DNA from: Isoetes taiwanensis
Taxonomy: Eukaryota; Streptophyta; Lycopodiopsida; Isoetales; Isoetaceae
Length of the DNA: 64,000 bases
Direction of reading: 5' to 3'
NCBI GenBank assembly: GCA_021234155.1
Contig: JAJEKV010000033.1
Location: 13,155,614 to 13,219,613 of the forward strand
Shown here: positions 34,647 to 45,959 of the stretch, one piece after another
Position numbering within the stretch: the first letter of the stretch is position 1
How the letters are laid out: the number at the start of each line of letters is the position of its first letter
Position numbers and translations under genes: made by a program
The notes under the pieces: model-generated
Seen by the model: the letters and a program-made list of their open reading frames with translations, nothing else
The model's database searches: none
What the model was told of the DNA's origin: nothing

Positions 34647-35518
34647 TGTTAGTCTTGTGCCTCCTGGTACAGGACTATTCATGCATACGACGGACCAGGT
34701 CAAGAACAAGGATCCACAGTCAGCCACGGGTCAGCCATCAAAGGCTCAACAGAAGACCAAGCAGCAGACCACGCAGTCAAAGCCTGCGTCCGTCAACAAG
34801 AGGCGCCGCTCAGACAAGTGACGGCCCGTCACCGCCCGCATCAGCGTCAGCGTGATTCTAGGCACTTCAAGAGGCACTGCCAGCATTCCTGCAAATCAGG
34901 CCTCCTTCCAGGAGTCGGCACCGAGATCAGTCAGAGTGTCTATATTGGGCCAAAGGCCATTGTACTATATATATGAGTAGAGCTAGCACATGAGTTTTTA
35001 GATGAGTTTTGAGTCTTGTCTCACTTCAGTTTTCTCTCGATTGTGAGACCTCATGTATGTTCATCATTGATATCAAGGAAGCTTATCATTTTCCTCTCAT
35101 TGTTCTCTTTTGTTCTGTTTTGGGTAACTTTTTTATTGACCTACCCAGTTTTTTGACCATCACAGCACATATAAGCACCTTCACCAAATAATTTATGTCA
35201 TCATCATTTGCATCACTAATATGCTCATTATATCCTTTATGTAATAGAAAACACTCATGATTTTTTGAAGGGCAATGAAGGGCTATGGAAGGGCAATGAA
35301 GGGCAGTTTGAAAGGCAATGAAGGGCAGTCAGCACCTGTGCAGCACATGTGTCGCCCACATGCTTTTTTGAGTATGTGAATTAAAAAACCACCCTTTTCT
35401 TCTTCTTGTTCTCTTCTTGCAAATCCCGCGTGACATAGTCCCCCGGATTCTCCTGTTAGATCCTCGGGTCCTCACAGAGGGCTGTCTTGCAGGAGTTCCC
35501 GAACCCAGACCCCAAACA
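34647..35518 (+). repeat. 5' LTR
   Basis: Starts TGTTAGTC and ends CCCCAAACA. It is 872 bp because of a 273-bp insertion (35122-35394) plus 4 duplicated bases; the remainder equals the 595-bp 3' LTR. A TATA-like TATATATATGAG lies at about 34967, so transcription probably starts shortly after. Confidence 0.93.
35122..35394. mobile_element. 273-bp MITE-like insertion in the 5' LTR
   Basis: Absent from the 3' LTR. The ends are GGGTAACTTTTTTATTG and, inverted, GGGTGGTTTTTTAATTC, an imperfect 17-bp terminal inverted repeat. TTTT flanks both sides (35118-35121, 35395-35398) but is single in the 3' LTR, so it is a 4-bp target duplication or part of one. The right half has four GAAGGGCAATGAAGGGC-type repeats. 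Confidence 0.8.
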
Positions 35519-35519
35519 C

Positions 35520-35535
35520 TGGCGCCGATGCCGGG
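35520..35535 (+). other. Primer binding site
   Basis: TGGCGCCGATGCCGGG, one base after the LTR end; complementary to the 3' end of a tRNA-Asp-like primer. Confidence 0.75.
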
Positions 35536-35649
35536 TCTGATTCGCTTTTCCTTTCTTCTGTCGCCATGTCTGTCCGAAACTTCACGCCTGAAGAACTTCT
35601 TTCCCAGACGGCGTCTCGCTTTGGCGTCATCGGCGACGGAAGTTGTTAA

Positions 35650-36900
35650 TTGATATGTATGGATCTGCTTATGACATTGAGGGAGGCCACATTCGGTCTA
35701 GGGCTCAGTCGGCGCCACCCACCCCTCGTGTCATGTCTCGTTCAGGAGCCCTATCAGGCTCAACCTTCTCAACCTTACTTTCATACCCCCGAACATGCCT
35801 ACATCCATCATTCTTCTGGCCATACGCCTCTGCCTTCACAACCATCATCTCCCCCGGGTGGGCAGGGATATCCACATGTCTCTTTTGCACCTCCCCATGA
35901 ATTTCCCTTCCCCACCTTTACCACCGCTCTTCCTGTTTACAACCTTACCGACCTCAAAACCAATGCTCAGGCACCTTCAGTACCTCCCCCGCAGTCACCC
36001 CGTCATCAGGGTCCTTCAGGCACCATGCCACCACCAACTCCACCTCAATATAATCCCTATCCAGTTCCTGTCCAGCCAAGCACTTTCACCTCTACCTTCC
36101 GGACCCTTGGTGACTTATCCTACCTTTGGCAACACGAAAGGCAAACCCTTAGACCAAAGTGCTAAGGCCCACATGGAAGAATTTGAGGCTCTGGCTGTCC
36201 TAAATGGTCATGCGCAACCTCAACTGAAATTCCACATCTTTTCCACCACACTGCGTGGCTCCCCTCATCAATGGCTCATGTCCAACAAAAGCCACTGGAA
36301 ACAAGATTGGTCAGAAATGAGAACTGCTTTTCTTTCTCACTATGGGACCACGGATGATGATCAACTTCATCTCAAACAACTCAATGACCTTCAACAAGAG
36401 CCCACGGAGTCTGCCAGGGATTTTGCAGATCGACTTCACATTACGCCAAAGAAACTCAAGGAGTACCTAACCCGAGCGGATCTTGGTCCGGTTTCTCCAA
36501 GGACTTCCTCCGGCTATCCGACTCATGACGGAATACTGCAAGACTTTGGAGCGGGGCTATCGACCTTGTCAATCACTTTCGATCAATGTTTCCTCCGTGG
36601 GCGGGCTCTTCAGAGCTCCCTTTCATTCCACCCGTCATGGTTCCACAGGATGTTGTCCAACCTCAACACGCAAAATCCAGCGGCCAAGGTCGGATCACGG
36701 TGCCATATCGCAAATATCAAGGCCACTTGGCGAATGAGTGCAACTCCACCAATGGCCCGCCTCATTGTAAAAGATGCAACATGTGCAATCATGCCCGCGG
36801 AAGAGTGCACTCGCACTCATCCTACACCTTTCCGCAACAAACTGGTTTATCAAGTGCAAACAACACCTCAAAGAATAATCGCAATATCGGCACCACCCAC
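35650..36900 (+). pseudogene. gag of the LTR element
   Basis: A Pro/Gln/Ser-rich N-terminal part (35650-36165) is followed, in another frame, by the capsid-like domain: HIFSTTLRGSPHQWL, then NKSHWKQDWSEMRTAFLSHY and ESARDFADRL, typical of retrotransposon gag. A zinc-knuckle remnant YRKYQGHLANEC (about 36705-36740) has the first two Cys replaced by Tyr. At least two frameshifts separate these pieces. Confidence 0.8.
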
Positions 36901-37899
36901 AAAGAGCGCAACCCAATCAACTCTATCAGACAGCAGGAAAACAACGGGGACCCAACACACGTCCTCCTTTTGACCCTTCTAAAGCTTCGGTGTTATCACT
37001 TGCCAAGAATGGGGTCACACCACCACGGCGTGTCCTCAACTTCCACAAGTTCAAAGTGCGGCTTCCTTGCACCAATCGGACCACATCGGTCCGCCTCACG
37101 GCTTACCAACTCGGATTGCCAACAGCAAACAAGGCCGGCGTCTGTTCTTCGGAAGCCACCTCGCGGCGCCTCGAATCACGCTATCAACCAGCTCCTTCCA
37201 ATCAACCTCGATGGATCAACAAGCACGAAGAAATTTTTCAGGGCTCTTAATCCTCCAAATTCCGTCAAATTGGGTTGGTTTGGTTTCACGCCCGCACCAG
37301 TATGCCACGCCCTTAACCATTATTCCTAATGGCACGCAACCCGCTTTTTGCCGACACCATTCCTCATGAAGAGGAAAAAAGGTTCACTTTGCACCCGACT
37401 TGGAGAAACTCATGCCGCATGTCATGCCTAAAGTTCGCCAAAGCATTTTGAACCTCATGCAAAAAAAGGCCGCGACGTTGGCTAATGTTCATGCCACCAC
37501 CAGAGCTCAACAACGACAAGATCCACCTTCCACATCTCAACCTCCACGCCTCGGACATATCCCAATATTGCTGGCGAGGTTGACCTACTCAAAGAAGTTG
37601 CCGCCGCTACCACGCGACTCCGCACTTGTGGATCCAAAGCAGATCCTTTTTCTCATGTGCCTCGGAACTCCAAGAGGAGCTAGCAAAAATCAAAATTCCC
37701 TTAAGTTTGGCAACAATTTTTGAAACTTCGTCTGCGCTCTCAAGGACCGATTACCACTCCCGATTTGCTTTGGTTGGGGTCATGCTACCTCTACACCCCA
37801 CGGTACATGCCACGGTGGGCAATCAACAAGTCAATCATGTTCAAATTGACGAGGTAAGCGCTGGTCAATCTCATCACCTGGATAAACTCCGCAAACAAA

Positions 37900-40800
37900 T
37901 GGGCATCAAATAACTCTATCGTGCCCCATATGACATCAAATTGGCTAATGGCCATATCACGCGACCTCAAGGCGTCACGCCTCTTCTTCACATCAACATT
38001 GGTGATCTCCGATTCCCCTTGGAATTTCAATTGGTGTTTGGAAGACTGGAGAAGATCCAGGTGATTATGAAATGTTGGTCGGTAGACCTTTTCTCCGCCA
38101 GGCCAAGAGTATCCATTACTGGGCCACGGATCAGTTAGTCATCACCGATGGTCACCTCAATGCCACCATGGACTTGGAAACAGGCAAGATCATTTCCGTT
38201 GACCATGCTGAACCCTCTCTCTCCGACACAGATTCTGAGGACGCCCAGAATATCTATCATGTTCAGGCTCCACCTGCGAGTCTGCCTCTGTCATCCTACC
38301 CCGAATATGCTGATCCTTGGGGAGAAATGACTCTTGATCAGGACCAGGCTGTGGCTGCTTTGCTTGACCCTTACCTGGCTCCTTGTAATCGAATTCAACG
38401 TGTTGATCACTTTTCAGATGCTGAACCTCCTGCAGCCTCTCAGATGTACACGCCGTCATGAAGCAACCTCTCGCTTTGATGAAACTCAAAGAACCTCTCT
38501 TTTTCACCACGCAGAGTGCCACGATCCCGCCATGTTACAACCTCCTCGCTCATATTGTCCAAGACATGGAAGTTATCCCACATATTCAGACTCCTGAAGT
38601 CGAGATTGTGGACGTCGGCAACAATCAGCCTGTCCGCATTGCTGCAAATCTTCCAACACCCTATTGTCACAGGGCCGTCACGCTCTTCAAAAAGTTCAAA
38701 CACATTTTCGCCTGGAGCTACAGAGACCTTCATGGAATCAACAAAACCTTGGGGGAACTCACCATTCCTACCAAATCTGATGCACGCCCGTATAGCAACG
38801 ACAAAGACGGCCAACCCCAATTACCATGATCGCCAAGGCGAAAATTGACAAACTCCTTGCCGCAGTTTGATCTATGAGGTCAAACATTCTAATGGGTGAG
38901 TCCCATCGTCATTGCACTCAAACACAATGGTAAGATCCGGCTTTGCGTGGACTACCGAAAACTCAATCAAAGCCACGGCGTGATCATTTTTCACTTTCCT
39001 TCACGCACTGTTCTCGAAGAGGTTCTTTGGACATGAGATGTACTCCTTCATGGATGGTTTTTTCCGCTACAATCAGATCTCAATCAAAGAATCTGATCAA
39101 CTCAAGACTACTTTCACCACCCCGTAAGTACTTTTGCCTACAAGGTGGTTCCTTTTGATTATCAAACTCTCCATCCACGCTTCAACGCATCATGCTCTCG
39201 CTTTTCATGATTTTATGAAGGAAAATCCTTCTTACAAATTTTTCAAGATGACTTCTCCGCCTACGGTTCCATGGCTGACCATTTGGATAAATTGGAACTT
39301 CGTCTTTCAGAAATGTGATGAGTCCCAAGATTAGTCTCAATCCAGAGAAATGCACCTTTTGCGGCCACTTCGTGTGTTCTTCCGTTAGGGACACGTGAGT
39401 CGCCAGAAAGGTATCACCACGGATCCCGCCAAAATTAGTTGTGTGCTCAAGGCTCAAGCACCGGCCAATATCAAGGAGACACGCTCTTTCTGGGTAAGGT
39501 CAATTATGACTCTATCTTCATTCCCGGACTTGCGTACCATTGCAGATCCCATTCATAAACTCACGGGTGATGAATCCACCGGGCTTGGAATTCCCAAAGC
39601 GGATGTTTGCTTTCCAACAGTTGAAGCTCTTGCTTACTCGAGGCCCCGTTCTTGTTCCTCCTCAATGGGACAAGCCCTTTCACGCCCATGTAGATGTTCC
39701 CGCTTTGCTATTGAGCCGTTCTTTCTCAAGAATATGATGCTTAATCGACAAACCAAAACGAATACGCCAAAATGAACTCAATTATGAAGGCGCAACTACT
39801 TTCGCCACGAGCGTGAAGCCTTGGGTTTAATTTTCTCAGGTCCAATGCTTCCGCCACTATCTTTTTGGGCAGTCAGATCAAATTCTTTTGTTGACCACCA
39901 AGCACTTCTTTATTTGATCAACAAATCCACGCCCACGGGCCGCATTGCTCGTTGGGTCCTCTTCGCAAGAATTTGCACCTTTGAAATTGTTCACAAGGCG
40001 CAAATCTCATGTTGTCCCGGATTATCTTTCACGCATCCACCGCGATGATCCCTCCACTGAGTCTCGGGCGCCTTTCCCGACGCTCAACTCTTTACGGTCA
40101 CGGCAACACCACATTGGTTCCATGACTTTCGGTGATATCTCCTCCACAGCTCTTCCACCGGAGGGCGCCACGCTCTCTCAAACCAAGCGACAATCCCGCG
40201 ACATCAATTTTCCGTGAGGTCCGGTGACTACACCATGGTTGCAGGCCATCTTTACAAAAGGGTAAGGATACCGCCCTTCGACGTTTGTGTTCTCCCTCAT
40301 GAGGTCCCGGATATTGTTCGAGAAGCCCATGAAGGGCCTTTCGGTGGTGGTCATTTTCATGGTGACACCACGGCACGCAAAAATCCTTCTTGCTGGTTAT
40401 TTTTGGCCCACGCTCTTCAAAGACGCTCCGCCCGCCCACGACGTGTGATGCTTGCCCGGCCGTGTGGGGCGGCCCACGGCCGTGGCGGCTCTTCCCTTGA
40501 CGCCGTCGCCACGCCACTTCCTTTCAAAGAAATGGGGAATGGATTTTGTGGGACCCATCGATCCTCTGCTGCGGCACACCGTGCGTTCGCTACATTCTGG
40601 TTCTCACCGACTACGTTACCAAATGGGCGGAAGCTTACGACTTCCGGACAACACCTGCGGCAAGCACGGCCAAGGTCATCTATCAACAAATCATCACGCG
40701 ATTCTACCGCCCCCGGGCTGGTCGGTGATCGTGGTGTCCATTTTATCAATCATACCATCAAGGAGCGTGGTTATTATCTCATCGATACATCATCACAAGA

Positions 40801-41425
40801 GCACACCTTACTATCCTCGGGGAACGGTTTGGCTGAAAGCACCAACAAAACTCGGTCACCATTCTCAAGAAAATTTGTGACGCTTCTCGCACTGACTGGC
40901 AAAACAAACTTCCTACTGTTCTTTGGGCTTACAATACTTGTTTCAAAAATCGCTCATGGTCACACTCCTTTCAAATTGGTTTATGGTCAAGAAGCTCTCA
41001 TGCCTTTTGAGTACATTCTCCCAACTCTCTGTTTTCAACTAGCTACAGCCCATAATCCGCCTGCTGCACTCAAAGAAAGGGTTTATCAATTGGAACAGTT
41101 GGATGAACTTAGAAGGGATGCTTATATTAAATGTTCTTCATGGACAACAAATTGCAAAAAATCCTTACATGATAAACGTCCTCAAGACAAAACATTCAAA
41201 GAAGGAGATTTGGTTCTTCTTTATGATTCTCGGTACAAAAATTTTCCGGGTAAGCTTAAGTTTCGATGGCTTGGCCCTTATCGAATTGTTCAAGTGGTGC
41301 AACCCAGCGTTTTTCAGCTGGCTGAGTTAGATAGAACTCCATTACCTACACTGGTTAATGGCTTTCGCCTAAAACATTTCATACCACAGAAAGTGAAACT
41401 CAACAAACAGATGCTGTTCCAGACA
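37900..41425 (+). pseudogene. pol of the LTR element (PR-RT-RNase H-IN), many frameshifts
   Basis: Protease region with GDYEMLVGRPFLRQAKSI (about 38060-38110). RT with IRLCVDYRKLNQ (about 38935-38967), YSFMDGFFRYNQIS (about 39042-39080) and QDDFSAYGS (about 39243), where Tyr-X of the YXDD box is degraded. An RNase H remnant PFHAHVDVPAL is at about 39690. Integrase has GGHFHGDTTA (about 40350), MDFVGPID (about 40545), LVLTDYVTKWAEAY (about 40600), HTPFKLVYGQEALM (about 40960) and the GPF/Y motif RWLGPYRIVQV (about 41265-41297). At least eight frame changes make a working polyprotein impossible. Confidence 0.9.
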
Positions 41426-41576
41426 CAAACACAACAGATAATGACTAAACCAGCGGCATATTTATATTATAGGTGGAATTTTTTACAAAATGTGGGCAAC
41501 GCCCAGCTATTTCCGCTATGGGCACTGCCCTATATACTCAGAGCCCTATCTACTAAGTCCTAAGAAGAAAAACCCT

Positions 41577-41866
41577 CTACTCCGGGTTAGGAGCAGAGGT
41601 GATACGCAGGATGTGGTAGAGATTATGCTCCGGGTCCCAGCGAAGGTGCAGAATCACCTCCATCCCGTTGGTCTTAGGATCAAGATGCTCAGCCATCCCG
41701 GCACACCACCCGTCCATCGCCAACGGCAGAGGTCCAGACAATCCATCTTGCAGGTAATCCACTCCAAACAGTTTGAAGGCATAGTGCAGTGATCATGCAA
41801 ACCAGCCGCAGACATACTGAGCGTCATCGGATGTCTTCGCTTCACTCCCGGTTCGTCTTATATAGC
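41577..41866 (-). other. Antisense ORF with TATA-like box between pol and the extra ORF
   Basis: On the minus strand a TATA-like GGCTATATAAGACG (about 41854-41868) is followed by open frames (61 codons, 41577-41762, with WDPEHNLYHILRITSAP; 63 codons, 41654-41845). Some Tat-lineage elements are known to carry antisense ORFs in this position. No family is recognised and the frame is interrupted, so it may be non-coding. Confidence 0.3.
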
Positions 41867-41890
41867 CAACCGAGGAATTCCTTGTCGACG

Positions 41891-41906
41891 TGGACCAATA
41901 AAAAAA
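41891..41906. repeat. A16 homopolymer run in the region between pol and the extra ORF
   Basis: About sixteen A beginning near 41891 inside the element; no other meaning seen. Confidence 0.6.
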
Positions 41907-42366
41907 AAAAAAAAAATCGCCAACGTGTTTGCAATGCAAGGCTATTTCTAAAAATGAGAATCTTTTCTCCCGCCGCATATCTAGTCATGGTACCTTCTGA
42001 CACATTCGTTTTAATGATATCCCACTTCGAGTTGCCAGCATTAAATACCATTTCTTCTTTTCACGCCTGGCCAACCATTAATGTCGTCCTTTTGCCACCT
42101 GTCCCCATCCGATCATTCTCTCACATCTCATCTCCACCGCTCCTTGCTTCTCCCTTTACTGTTTGGGGAATTAGCCAAAATTTTGCCTTTCAATCGCCTC
42201 CTTAGCATCTATCGCTACCTGGCATCATCAACGGGTGCGGTTTAAGCCCTCATCATGCCCCTTAAAGCCTCCATTTAGCACCTAAACCTTTTAGGTCTCT
42301 CTGGCGTAGATCCTCCTCCCTCGGCTCTCAGCCTTTGCATCACCGTTCTTTTTGAAGCTCTTTGCC

Positions 42367-45350
42367 ATGGCTGCACCAAAATTTCCTACACTTCAAGCTA
42401 TCACTCCCGAGGAACCGGCTCTTTTAAGTCAAGTATCCTTCTTGGCCCACTTTTCGTGAAGCACTTGTTGGCCCAAATCGTGAAGTCGCGGGCGCAGGAA
42501 GCTTTCTGCATTCTCACAAATGGAACTCCCGGCTCCAAATCCAGACCAATTGAAGCAGTTCATCGCTCACATCGTCAACAGCCCGAATGGATATGCTACT
42601 GTGGTCGATGGCACCACCATTTTGCTGACCCAGCACCTTATTTCTGAGGTATTCCATATTCCTTTGCAAACCCCTTGTTTATCTTGGGCTGCCTTACAGT
42701 ATCTCGATGTCACCGAAGTTTGGTGCTCCCCTTATCAAGCGAACATGCATCGCCTGACAAATATTAACAAGACCCATGAAACTTTTGTTAAGTTTCTGTG
42801 GCGAAAGTTCCTTGGGTATTCTATCAAGAACACCCATATCAATAAGCCTTTCTATAATTTGGTGATCACTGCTATCCGCTCCAACCACCACATTGATTGG
42901 CCCCAATTGTTGTTCTACCGCCTTCTTCAAGAGGTCGACCGTCTTAGGGTTGCCCCTCTTCTATCTCTCAAGTCTCGATGGGTGGCCATCTTCAAGCCAT
43001 CATCCGTCATTACTTTCCTCCAACACCTCCTAATTCTCATGATTCCACTCAGCAGTCCCTTCCTCAAACTCACCAAGTTGGCACTTCACGCCCTTCTTCT
43101 TCTGGTCACGTCAACCTTCAGCCCACGCATGTCACTGTCTCCTCCTCCTCTACAGAAACCAAGCACTCTAGTTCTCACCATGTCTCCCAAACGTCACAAA
43201 CAAGGCAACAACAGGCTCCACCACCTCCGCACCCTCGCCAGCTGTTGTATCAATATCAGCAGGATGTTCAAGCTGCTGCTCTCAAGTTACAAGAATCCCA
43301 GGAAGCTCTCATGAATGGGGTTCAAACGGCCCTGGAGGCCTCAGACGCGGTTCACCGCGACCTTCAAGCTGCTACCACGCAAGTTCATACTCTGGAGACC
43401 CAGCTTCAAGACAAGCACGAGGTTTTTTTACAGGCCCGTGAGGATCTAAAGGCTGCCCAAAATCAGAATAGTCTGCTTGCCGATCAGCAGGCTCAATTGC
43501 AGACCACCATTCAGGAATTATTGGAGCAGGTCAAGGCAAGAGAGACTCTCTTGGTTGACAAGGATAAAGACATTGCCAAACCGACACCGCCAGCCAGATA
43601 CGAACTCTCTCGAAATTACAACACTCAAGCCCAAGACCTTACAGCGCGTGATGCTCAAATTGCCTCTTTGACAGCTCAGCTTTCCACGCAGATCTCTCAG
43701 CTTACATCCCTCCAAGATCAGCTTACGGAGGTTCAGAAACAGAAAATTCTTGATGACGCTGAGATTGCCGTGCTTCGACTCAATGTACCTGGGCAATCCT
43801 CCTCACATGCCACGACTTCTCAGAAACGGGTCCGTGACCAGTCACGCCTTCTGTTAGAAAAGGAGCACCGGATCCGTGACCTCGAACAACAAACTCAAAG
43901 AAGCTATTCACCTGGCGATGAGGCTCAGACCAAACTTGAAGGCTATGTTACCATTGCTCTCAACCTGCCTGTTGACTTCCCTATTCCTTCCAGTTATCTG
44001 GATTATGTGGTTGCCCGCCGCCACCTCTTTCTTCTGAAGTGGCATACGGCTGATGGTCCTGTTGATGTTCCCCTGCGCACTGCAGATTTTCTTCGGATCT
44101 GGCCAGACCTTTCTGTTGAAGACAAAGGTTTATTCTGCGCCCTTTTAGTCTTTGATCTCATTCACTGTGACGATCCGGATATGATCACCTTCAGAGTTGT
44201 TCAGCCAATGGCGTACATTTTTCATGATTTCTATCTGGCTGATACACAGGACAAATTTCGAGATGGGCCACATCAGAACTTTCAGGGTGATCCCACACTT
44301 CAATGGTTGCTTTTGGATAACAACCCCTATCTGTCTGATCATGATCAGACACATGCTCTTCATCAAGAGTACATGCCTGAGCTTGCTCATCATTTGCCTC
44401 TCTGGCAAGCTGAAGCGCTGCAACAGATAAGGAAGTATCTGGGACATCCCGAGGATCTTCCCTTTGCACAAGTTTATATGCAGCACCTGGCTGGTTACAA
44501 TCAACTGCGTGCTCTTCTGGATAGCAAGACAGTCCCCACGGGTTGGGATAGCCCTCCTGTAAACTCTCAGCTCCCTGCTTCTGTTTGGGACCATTGGTGC
44601 AAAGCTCTTGATCCGGCCCTTGTCCGTGAATTCAGGGAGCAGGCTCAGCAGCCCACGCCCACGGGCATGGTCCCCTCTCCCTATGCTTCCCTGGGTGTCC
44701 CTCCACGCCCCAGGTTCCTCACCTCTGATTGGCGTCTCCCCTTTTGGACCAAGGTCATGGATGGCCATGCTGGATGGACTCCGCCTCAGATCTCGACGGA
44801 TCTCCGGTGGGATCCCCGTTTTGTTCGCCGCTCCAATTGGGAGGATGGTGCCTGATAACACTACAAATTGGATCTATATTGCCAATGAGCGTGGTTGGCA
44901 ACGCCCTGCTGATGCTCTTCATGGTCTTGACACCTTCTTGCAGAATGCCGCCACCTCACCAGATCCTTCAGTCCACCGACAAGCTGGTTTCTGTGCTGCT
45001 CTCAAATGCATCCTGGTCAGCTCTTTAAATCGGCAGCGTCCCATCTTTCACTGCAATCCGAATGCCAGCGTCAGTGCCTTCGGTCTCCAGACCTGCCTAC
45101 TCATGGAGTGCCAGTTTGTTTCTTCTGAAGCCCATGCTGCCCTTGAAGACATGGTGCGCTCTCATTTTCTCATTGATGCTGATCCTGCCCTTGGGCTCAA
45201 CACTCCTCCTGCTCTTCAAATACGCCAGGATCTCATTGGCACTTACCATAATGGTGCCCGTCCTCACTCCCGTGAGGATCACTTTCAGACTGATGGCTTC
45301 CCGCCCTCAGAAACACTTCCTCCTTTTCTTCACCCTGAGTGTCGTTTGGT
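42367..45350 (+). pseudogene. Extra ORF region downstream of pol with long coiled coil
   Basis: A plus-strand coding region of nearly 1000 codons with at least two frameshifts (near 43.0 and 44.85 kb) and early stops. N-terminal part 42520-43000 (PNGYATVVDGTTILLTQHL, FYRLLQEVDRLRVAPL) is compact. The middle is Pro/Ser rich, followed by Gln/Leu heptad-like repeats (43250-43920; 625-codon frame 42978-44855) predicting a coiled coil. The C-terminal part 43940-45350 is rich in Trp/Pro/His. Sense ORFs after pol are known from Athila/Tat elements, but I cannot assign this protein. It keeps much longer open frames than pol. Confidence 0.7.
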
Positions 45351-45359
45351 GGGGGGGAG
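45348..45359 (+). other. Polypurine tract
   Basis: GGTGGGGGGGAG directly before the 3' LTR start TGTTAG. Confidence 0.85.
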
Positions 45360-45954
45360 TGTTAGTCCTGTGCCTCCTGGTACAGGACTATTCATGCATA
45401 CGACGGACCAGGTCAAGAACAAGGATCCACAGTCAGCCACGGGTCAGCCATCAAAGGCTCAGTAGAAGACCAAGCAGCAGACTACGCAGTCAAAGCCTGC
45501 GTCCGTCAACAAGAGGCGCCGCTCAGACAAGTGACGGCCCGTCACCGCCCGCATCAGCGTCAGCGTGATTCTAGGCACTTCAAGAGGCACCGCCAGCATT
45601 CCTGCAAATCAGGCCTCCTTCCAGGAGTCGGCACCGAGATCAGTCAGAGTGTCTATATTGGGCCAAAGGCCATTGTACTATATATATGAGTAGAGCTAGC
45701 ACATGAGTTTTTAGATGAGTTTTGAGTCTTGTCTCACTTCAGTTTTCTCTCGATTGTGAGAGCTCATGTATGTTCATCGTTGATATCAAGGAAGCTTATC
45801 ATTTTCCTCTCATTGTTCTCTTTTGTTCTGTTTTCTTCTTCTTGTTCTCTTCTTGCAAATCCCGCGTGACATAGTCCCCCGGATTCTCCTGTTAGATCCT
45901 CGGGTCCTCACAGAGGGCTGTCTTGCAGGAGTTCCCGAACCCAGACCCCAAACA
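45360..45954 (+). repeat. 3' LTR
   Basis: 595 bp from TGTTAGTCC to CCCCAAACA, without the MITE present in the 5' LTR; followed by target duplication ATTAG. Confidence 0.95.
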
Positions 45955-45959
45955 ATTAG

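Larger units (their letters stand above)
34647..45954 (+). mobile_element. Ty3/gypsy LTR retrotransposon, Athila/Tat-like, defective
   Basis: 11.3 kb with 5' LTR 34647-35518, 3' LTR 45360-45954 and a perfect 5-bp target duplication ATTAG at 34642-34646 and 45955-45959. The primer site is TGGCGCCGATGCCGGG, close to the tRNA-Asp type used by Athila/Tat elements. Order is gag, protease, RT, RNase H, integrase, then a long extra coding region before a G-rich polypurine tract. The LTRs differ at about seven positions over 595 shared bases (about 1%), so the insertion is young, yet gag-pol has many frameshifts. Confidence 0.92.
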
